In this document: positions 58,687 to 64,000 of the stretch, in pieces | Numbering within the stretch: position 1 is the first letter of the stretch | Layout of the letters: every line of letters begins with the position of its first letter | Assembly (NCBI RefSeq): GCF_043290135.1 | Contig: NC_134700.1 | Coordinates: 76,066,000 to 76,129,999 of the forward strand | DNA from: Rhipicephalus microplus | Taxonomy: Eukaryota; Arthropoda; Arachnida; Ixodida; Ixodidae | DNA length: 64,000 nt | Direction: 5' to 3' | Translations under genes and position numbers: made by a program | Notes under the pieces: generated by a model | Seen by the model: only the letters and a program-made list of their open reading frames with translations | The model's database searches: none | What the model was told of the DNA's origin: nothing

Positions 58687-58777
58687 TGTTATGTTTTGCC
58701 GCTCATAAGTTGATCGTGCGGATGGGACAGCACCAGAAGCTACGTTATTCAAAGCTTCTTTCTCGGATCTCTCCCGG
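58687..58777 (+). repeat. Gypsy-3 3' LTR, first 91 bp
   Basis: Identical to 52555-52645 across all 91 bases. It stops where the ATC-repeat 3' tail of E7 begins at 58778, so E7 inserted into this LTR. Confidence 0.9.
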
Positions 58778-59115
58778 ATGATGATGATGATGTGTGGTGT
58801 TTTATGGCGCAAGGGCCAATTGATGGCCAAAGAGCGCCATTTCAATGAGTATAGAGATGCAGACAATGATATGTTGCGTGGCTGTATAGGGGCCTTAAAA
58901 TTCCTCGCAATAATGCGGGTAAAAACATAAGTATTAAAGACATGACAGTGGCGTGATATGCATATTAAAAAGGGTGACAAAGGTTTTGATAATAAAAACG
59001 TAAAAATATTTGGCACTAGCACACTTGCCTCATCAGTGCCCTTGTGTCCAAGGGCTGCGAGGCAAGTGCTTTTAAATGTAATCACAGCAGCAGCGACCTC
59101 TCTTGAGAGGTCACG
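58778..59115 (-). other. E7 3' UTR with ATC tail
   Basis: Contains the block shared by all I-type copies (minus-strand equivalents of gcgcaagggccaattgatgg and gaggtcacgctacg). It ends TAAAACACCACACATCATC plus further ATC units. It has no gene. Confidence 0.8.
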
Positions 59116-62100
59116 CTACGCAATGCCTGGGTATAATACATGGTAAGAATTAACATCTCTTAAAAAAGCTAACAATGATTTATGGGTGAAAAGTGGTTCC
59201 CTACCGACAAACATTGCAGGGTGTAAAGGTATATGTTGTCGGTAGGGTAATGGGAAGTGTTGTCTTCTTAGAGTGTCTAACAGTTTACATTGGATTAAAA
59301 CGTGAAGAACTGTTAAAGCCTCACCACATTTATCACACAATGGTGGATCACCACCGGATAAAAGATGTGTGTGTGTCGTGTATGTGTGCCCTATCCTGAG
59401 TCTTGTTAGTGTTACCTCTGTTAGACGTGATTTTGATACTGGTGGCCAATGGCCAAGGTGTGGCTTGATAACGTGTAGTTTGTTTTGTGTGTGTGTATCC
59501 CACTTGCTCTGCCAGTAGTCCCTGAGGTTTAGTTTGAGAGACGGCTTAAGATCAAAGGCCGGGATTGATATGGATGTAATGGCGGTGCTCTCATGGACGG
59601 ATGCAGCGAGCTGATCCGCCCTCACGTTGCCTTGGATCTCACGGTGCCCTGGCACCCAGCACACTACAACATGTTGTTTCTGCGTGTAAAGTGTGCACAA
59701 AATGGAGTAAAGTGAGACAAGGACTGGGTTTTTTTGTTTTTTAAGACTGTGCAGAGCCGTTACCACACTGAGGGAGTCTGTATAAATTACTGCTTTTTGT
59801 ATTTGTAATTGTTTGATGTGTTTAGCTGCCACCAGTATCGCGTAAGCTTCCGCTGTGAAGATACTTGTGCGTGGATGTAGAGGGCCAGCATCCGAAAAGG
59901 ATGGGCCGACAGCAGCGTAGGACACAGAGGAGTTAGTCTTGGAGGCATCTGTGAAGAACTCAGGACATGTGTATTTGTGTTGAAGTTCCAGAAAGTATGT
60001 TCGGATATGGGCAATAGGTGCATGTTTTGTAACCTCTAGGAAAGACACATCGCAGTCTATATTCTGCCACTGCCACGGTGGCGGGTATGCTACAGGAGCC
60101 ATTAAACTGTGTTCAAGTGACACTTCAGTTTCTTCAGCTAGACACTTCAGGCGAATTGAGAAGGGCTGCCTCATCGAAGGCCTGTTTTGAAACAGAGTTG
60201 AGCTCGACAAATCATTAATTGTAGAGTATGAGGGGTGCTTCTTGTCTGCTTTCACCTTAAGGAAATAAACAAAGGACATGTAAGTTCTCTGCAGATGAAG
60301 CGACCACTCATTTGACTCAACATAAAGGCTTTCTACGGGGCTGGTGCGAAAAGCACCCGTAGAAAGGCGGATGCCCAAATGGTGCACGGGGTCAAGCATC
60401 TTCAAGGCACTTTGAGTGGCAGACTGATAGACAACGGCCCCATAATCTAAGCGGGTGCGGATGAGGCTTTTATAGAGGTTCATGAGGCATTGCCTATCAC
60501 TACCCCACGTAGTACGTGACAACACTTTTATAACATTCATGGCTTTTAAACATTTCGTTTTTAAATACTTGATGTACGGTACGAAGGTCAACTTGTTGTC
60601 GAAGATCAAGCCTAAGAATTTATGCTCGGCTTTGACGGACAGACGTTGCCCATTCAGTCGAATGTCAGGTTCCGAGTGCATGCCTCTCTTTCGAGAGAAC
60701 AAGACACACGTGCTTTTTTGTGGGTTAAGTCGAAATCCGTTTTCATCTGCCCATTTGGAGACCTTATTTAAACCCAGCTGAACCTGCCGCTCACACATGG
60801 CCAAGTTGCATGACTTGAAGCCAAGCTGAACGTCGTCGACATATGTACAATAGAACATATTGCGGGGAATGGACAAGTGCAAAGAATTCATTTTGATAAT
60901 AAAAAGTGTGCAACTAAGCACGCCACCTTGTGGCACGCCTGTTTCCTGGACAAATGTTTGAGAGAGCACACTGCCCAGACGGACACGGAATGTCCGGTTT
61001 GACAGGTAACTTTCGATTATATGGAACATTCTTCCGCGCACACCAAGGTGGGACAGGTCTCTTAGAATTCCGAAACGCCATGTTGTATCATACGCCTTTT
61101 CGATATCGAGGAACACAGAGAGAAAATATTGTTTATGGACAAAGGCGTCTCTGATCTGTGCCTCGATACGAACAAGGTGGTCTGTGGTGGATCTACTTTC
61201 TCGAAACCCGCACTGAAATGGGTCGAGCAAATTGTTTGTTTCAAGGATATGTACAAGTCGGCAGTTTATCATTTTTTCGAATACTTTGCACAAGCAGCTT
61301 GTAAGTGCAATAGGCCTATAACTTGAAGCTAAAGAAGGGTCCTTGCCCTCTTTCAGAATGGGAATAAAAATAGCCTCTTTCCAGGAGGTAGGGATAGTGC
61401 CAGAAAACCAGATAGTATTGTACAAACAAAGTAAGGTTTTTCGTGTTTCAGCTGGTAGGTTTTTTAGCATTTCATACACCACACGGTCAGAACCTGGGGC
61501 AGAAGTGCTGCAGGAGTTTAGAGATGTTCGGAGCTCCGCTAGACTGAAAGCTTGATTATATGCCTCGTATCTAGTGGATTTGTGTTCGAGTTTCTGCTTT
61601 TCTATTCTTGTTCTGTATTTTTGGAAAGTGTCAGTATAGTGGGACGAGCTGGATACCCGTTCAAAGTGTGCCTCGAGAAAGTTTGCCTGATCTTCCAAGG
61701 TATCACCTTGAGTGTTTACGAGTGGAAGTGTGTGTACTTGTTTCCCTGCTATCCTACCGACCATGTTCCAGACTTTTGCCTCCTGTGTGTATGAATTGAT
61801 CCCTGACAAAAACTTCTGCCAGCTCTCTCTTCTGGCCTGCCGACGCGTTCTCCTTCCTTGAGACTTTATTTTCTTGAACGTGTCAAGATTTTCCGCTGTT
61901 GGCGAGTTGCGCAGCAATCTCCATGCCCTGTTGTGTTCCTTTCGCGCATTACGACACTCCGTGTTCCACCATGGGACGTGTCGTTTGCCGGGCATTCCAG
62001 ATGTTTGCGGTATGCACCTGGCTGCTGCGTCAGTTAGAAAAACTGTGAAGTACTTCACAGCTTCATCTATGCCTAATCCGCATATTTCGGTCCAACTTAA

Positions 62101-62835
62101 GTGAGTAATTTTTTGAAATTGTTCCCAGTCAGCTTTGTTTATCAGCCATTTGGGAACATGTGGAGGACATTCATGTATTATTGGTGTACTCAAAACCAAA
62201 GGAAAATGGTCACTTCCGTATGGGTTATTTATGACTTTCCACTGAAGTAATGGTACAAGTGAAGGAGATGCGATACTGAGGTCTATGGAGGAGTAAGTAT
62301 TGTTTGCAAGGTTATAATATGTTGCCTGTTTTCTATTCAACAGACAAGCACCTGATGAAAAGAGGAACTGTTCGATGAGATGACCTCGTGCATCACATCG
62401 ACAGTCACCCCATAAACCGCTGTGCGCATTCAGGTCCCCTAGAACCAGATAAGGTTCTGGTAACTCGGCTATTAAAGAGTTAAAATCATGTTTTTCCAGG
62501 CGGTGTTGCGGCGGTATGTATAGAGAGCAGATGGTGACGAGCTTATTCAATAGAACTGCTCGAACAGCCACTGCCTCTAGGGATGTTAGTAATGGTAGAT
62601 GGCTACATGCTACTCCTCGATTAACAATAATGGCTACACCACCAGATGATGCCACAGCATCATCTCTGTCCTTTCGAAAGACAACATATTGACGCAAAAA
62701 ATTTGTATTCTTGGATTTTAAGTGTGTTTCCTGTACACACAGCACTTTTGGAGAATGTTTGTTCAGAAGTTCTTGGACATCGTCGAGGTTTCGAAGTAGT
62801 CCTCTGACGTTCCATTGTATAATTTGTGTCTCCAT
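59116..62835 (-). CDS. E7 ORF2: endonuclease, reverse transcriptase, RNase H (intact)
   Basis: 1,239 residues with no break. The APE-type endonuclease (about 1-225) starts METQIIQWNVRGL, with QETH near residue 36, LGDLNAHSGLWGD and catalytic GSDHFP (His210). RT (about 430-740) has KEGKDPSLASSYRPIALTSC, FLDIEKAYDTTW, GVPQGGVLSC and YVDD at 665-668. RNase H (about 955-1090) has FFTDASK (Asp963), IYTDSLSVV and VPGHREIQGNVRAD. A Cys/His tail (CDKCGEALTVLHVLIQC) comes near the end. It should nick target DNA and copy element RNA in the nucleus. The ATG is chosen because all copies share M-x-T-Q-I at this spot; ORF1 ends 65 nt upstream. RNase H and the two-ORF plan put it in the I clade. Confidence 0.95.
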   Translation of the reverse strand: METQIIQWNVRGLLRNLDDVQELLNKHSPKVLCVQETHLKSKNTNFLRQYVVFRKDRDDAVASSGGVAIIVNRGVACSHLPLLTSLEAVAVRAVLLNKLVTICSLYIPPQHRLEKHDFNSLIAELPEPYLVLGDLNAHSGLWGDCRCDARGHLIEQFLFSSGACLLNRKQATYYNLANNTYSSIDLSIASPSLVPLLQWKVINNPYGSDHFPLVLSTPIIHECPPHVPKWLINKADWEQFQKITHLSWTEICGLGIDEAVKYFTVFLTDAAARCIPQTSGMPGKRHVPWWNTECRNARKEHNRAWRLLRNSPTAENLDTFKKIKSQGRRTRRQARRESWQKFLSGINSYTQEAKVWNMVGRIAGKQVHTLPLVNTQGDTLEDQANFLEAHFERVSSSSHYTDTFQKYRTRIEKQKLEHKSTRYEAYNQAFSLAELRTSLNSCSTSAPGSDRVVYEMLKNLPAETRKTLLCLYNTIWFSGTIPTSWKEAIFIPILKEGKDPSLASSYRPIALTSCLCKVFEKMINCRLVHILETNNLLDPFQCGFRESRSTTDHLVRIEAQIRDAFVHKQYFLSVFLDIEKAYDTTWRFGILRDLSHLGVRGRMFHIIESYLSNRTFRVRLGSVLSQTFVQETGVPQGGVLSCTLFIIKMNSLHLSIPRNMFYCTYVDDVQLGFKSCNLAMCERQVQLGLNKVSKWADENGFRLNPQKSTCVLFSRKRGMHSEPDIRLNGQRLSVKAEHKFLGLIFDNKLTFVPYIKYLKTKCLKAMNVIKVLSRTTWGSDRQCLMNLYKSLIRTRLDYGAVVYQSATQSALKMLDPVHHLGIRLSTGAFRTSPVESLYVESNEWSLHLQRTYMSFVYFLKVKADKKHPSYSTINDLSSSTLFQNRPSMRQPFSIRLKCLAEETEVSLEHSLMAPVAYPPPWQWQNIDCDVSFLEVTKHAPIAHIRTYFLELQHKYTCPEFFTDASKTNSSVSYAAVGPSFSDAGPLHPRTSIFTAEAYAILVAAKHIKQLQIQKAVIYTDSLSVVTALHSLKKQKNPVLVSLYSILCTLYTQKQHVVVCWVPGHREIQGNVRADQLAASVHESTAITSISIPAFDLKPSLKLNLRDYWQSKWDTHTQNKLHVIKPHLGHWPPVSKSRLTEVTLTRLRIGHTYTTHTHLLSGGDPPLCDKCGEALTVLHVLIQCKLLDTLRRQHFPLPYRQHIPLHPAMFVGREPLFTHKSLLAFLRDVNSYHVLYPGIA

Positions 62836-62900
62836 TATGGGAGTGAAGAAGTGCTGTGTGTACGAAATGAGTGTGGCTGGTGTCTAAAGAGAGAAGTGAC

Positions 62901-64000
62901 TTATCTTACAGAGCCTTTAGAAGGCCCTGTAATTACCGTTTTGTCTTTTTTAGAGCGGTCGAGGGAACCCCGCCGCTCTTTTGGCGCAGTCTGCGCCGGT
63001 GCAGTTGATGTGTCCATCGCCTCAGGAGAGGCGACAGATAATGTTTTCGTTGTAGGCTTCGTCGTGGAAGACGGAGCCTTAAACCCCACCGGGCTGGAGG
63101 TCGAGGGGACCTCTTTAGTTTGTGTGGTGCCCTGGCTGCTGCCAAGGTTCACAGGCGCCTTCGGTGGGGCTGTATTCAAGGAGGGTGGGGCAGCCGAGGC
63201 TGCTCCCCCCATGGGGGCTTGTGGCGTTTGCCTCGGCACGCTGGGCGTGGTCCAAGGCATTGCCGAAAACCGAAGTGGTGCTGACCCCCTCGCGCCACTT
63301 CGGCGTACGATGTGTTCCCAGAAAAATGCGGGGAAACGCGCTGCCGCGCTTCACGGAAGCTTATGTTCAATTTAAACTTTGTACTAATAATTTCTTTTTC
63401 CATTTTCCAGGCCACGCATGACCTGGAATATGCAGGATGGTCACCCTCACAGTTTGCACAGTGCACTTGTAGCTGACAGTCATCGTCAGTGGTATGACCT
63501 TTGGTGCCGCATTTTGCGCAGGTAATCTGTCCTCGGCAGCTCTGGGAGCCGTGCCCGAACCTCTGACACTTAAAGCAGCGCCTCGGGTTGGGTATGTATG
63601 GTCTAACTGGCAGTTTAAGATATCCTGTTGCTATTTCAGTTGGGAGGGTGCTAGATGCGAAAGTGAGTATGATGTGCTTCGTTGGGATTTCCTTATTTTC
63701 TCTTCTTATTTTGATACGCTGCACCTGAATGACATTTTCCTCTTTCCAGCCTGTTAGAAGTTCATCATCAGAGAGGTCCATCAGGTCTCCATCTGATACA
63801 ACACCCTTCACTGTGTTCATGGTTCGATGTGGTGTGATTGTGATAGGCTGATCCCCAAATGCTGTGAGTTTATGTAGTCTCTGGTACTGTGCGTTGTCTT
63901 TTACTTCAAGTAACAGGTCACCACTGGCGGTCTTTGTGGCCTTGTAGCCTGCGCCCAGCGTTTCTATAAGGCATTTCGATACAAGGAAAGGTGAAATGTT
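62901..64000 (-). pseudogene. E7 ORF1 (Gag-like), partial, one frameshift
   Basis: In frame from the window edge (ISPFLVSKCLIETLGAGYKATKTASGDLLLEV) through HRTMNTVKGVVSDGD and three zinc knuckles (CFKCQRFGHGSQSC, CAKCGTKGHTTDDDC, CANCEGDHPAYSRSC) to SYAEVARGG near 63280. There the frame changes to the C-terminal Pro/Ala/Ser part (62901-63260), which ends GPSKGSVR. The break lies near a run of five G on the minus strand and inside a 9-bp hairpin (ccgaagtgg 63270-63278 with ccacttcgg 63295-63303). It could be a real mutation or a sequencing slip. The product would bind element RNA. Confidence 0.85.

Larger units (their letters stand above)
52555..58777 (+). mobile_element. Gypsy-3: LTR element with integrase ahead of RT
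   Basis: A 5' LTR (from 52555), a tRNA-Ser-like primer site, gag, then pol in the order protease, integrase, RT, RNase H, a purine tract and the start of the 3' LTR. The 91 bp of 3' LTR present (58687-58777) are identical to the 5' LTR start. The rest is pushed outside the window by E7. The RT and integrase are Ty3/gypsy in type, but the order is that of Gmr1-like elements. It has one in-frame stop, one pair of compensating indels, and no env. Confidence 0.88.
58778..64000 (-). mobile_element. I-type LINE E7, best preserved copy, runs off window
   Basis: The minus strand carries ORF1 (partial, from beyond 64000), ORF2 (intact), a 3' UTR (58778-59115) and an ATC-repeat tail. It is younger than Gypsy-3 because it sits in its LTR. 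With one visible frameshift in ORF1 and none in ORF2 it is by far the least decayed of the I-type copies here. About 0.4-0.8 kb of its 5' end should lie outside the window, judging from E4's length. Confidence 0.9.

Noticed and set aside
52555..58777. Ty1/copia identity for Gypsy-3
   Set aside because: Only the domain order is copia-like. The RT motifs (YLDD, MPFGLKNSAATFQR), the GPF-type integrase end and the CCHC Gag are of Ty3/gypsy type.

Overview
This is a eukaryotic window from a large, repeat-rich genome, most likely a hard (ixodid) tick. The main clue is four copies of a tRNA-derived SINE that resembles the Ruka family described from Rhipicephalus. The I-type LINEs that fill much of the window fit the same picture. 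I see no bacterial features and no convincing intact host gene. Almost everything recognisable is a transposable element, often nested inside another.

Left part (1-15,084): three related I-clade LINE copies lie on the minus strand. E1 is nearly full length but decayed. E2 is an ORF1 piece. E3 is split by later insertions. A CR1/L2-like LINE tail sits inside E3, and a 5,240-bp Ty3/gypsy element (Gypsy-1, 9350-14589) lies in or beside that tail. Gypsy-1 has 164-bp LTRs, a CCAG target duplication, intact gag and pol, and a textbook -1 frameshift site between them.

Middle (15,085-43,768): this region holds a SINE, a decayed 51-bp tandem-repeat gene, and a second SINE split by the deleted Gypsy-2 (20356-24389), which itself contains a foreign LINE fragment. 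A third SINE has a 15-bp target duplication. From 27011 to 36043 there is a DNA transposon with long, internally repeated inverted termini. Its IS630/Tc1-mariner-type transposase is split by a full-length I-type LINE (E4, 28084-33934) with a 14-bp target duplication. AT microsatellites, a SWIM zinc-finger ORF and about 6 kb of mostly uninterpretable DNA follow.

Right part (43,769-64,000): I-type LINEs E5, I2, E6 and E7 stand head to tail on the minus strand. A plus-strand LTR element (Gypsy-3, from 52555) interrupts E6, and E7 interrupts the 3' LTR of Gypsy-3. Gypsy-3 carries Ty3/gypsy-type domains, but its integrase lies upstream of reverse transcriptase, the order known from Gmr1-like elements. 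E7 has an unbroken 1,239-residue ORF2 and runs off the right edge.

The genes work as self-contained element machineries. I-type ORF1 (CCHC RNA-binding) and ORF2 (endonuclease, RT, RNase H) drive target-primed insertion. The gypsy elements use gag, protease, RT/RNase H and integrase. The SINE probably borrows the I-type ORF2: their 3' ends look alike and both carry ATC-type tails. Element limits, target duplications and frames were worked out by eye; family names rest on motif recognition, not on database searches.
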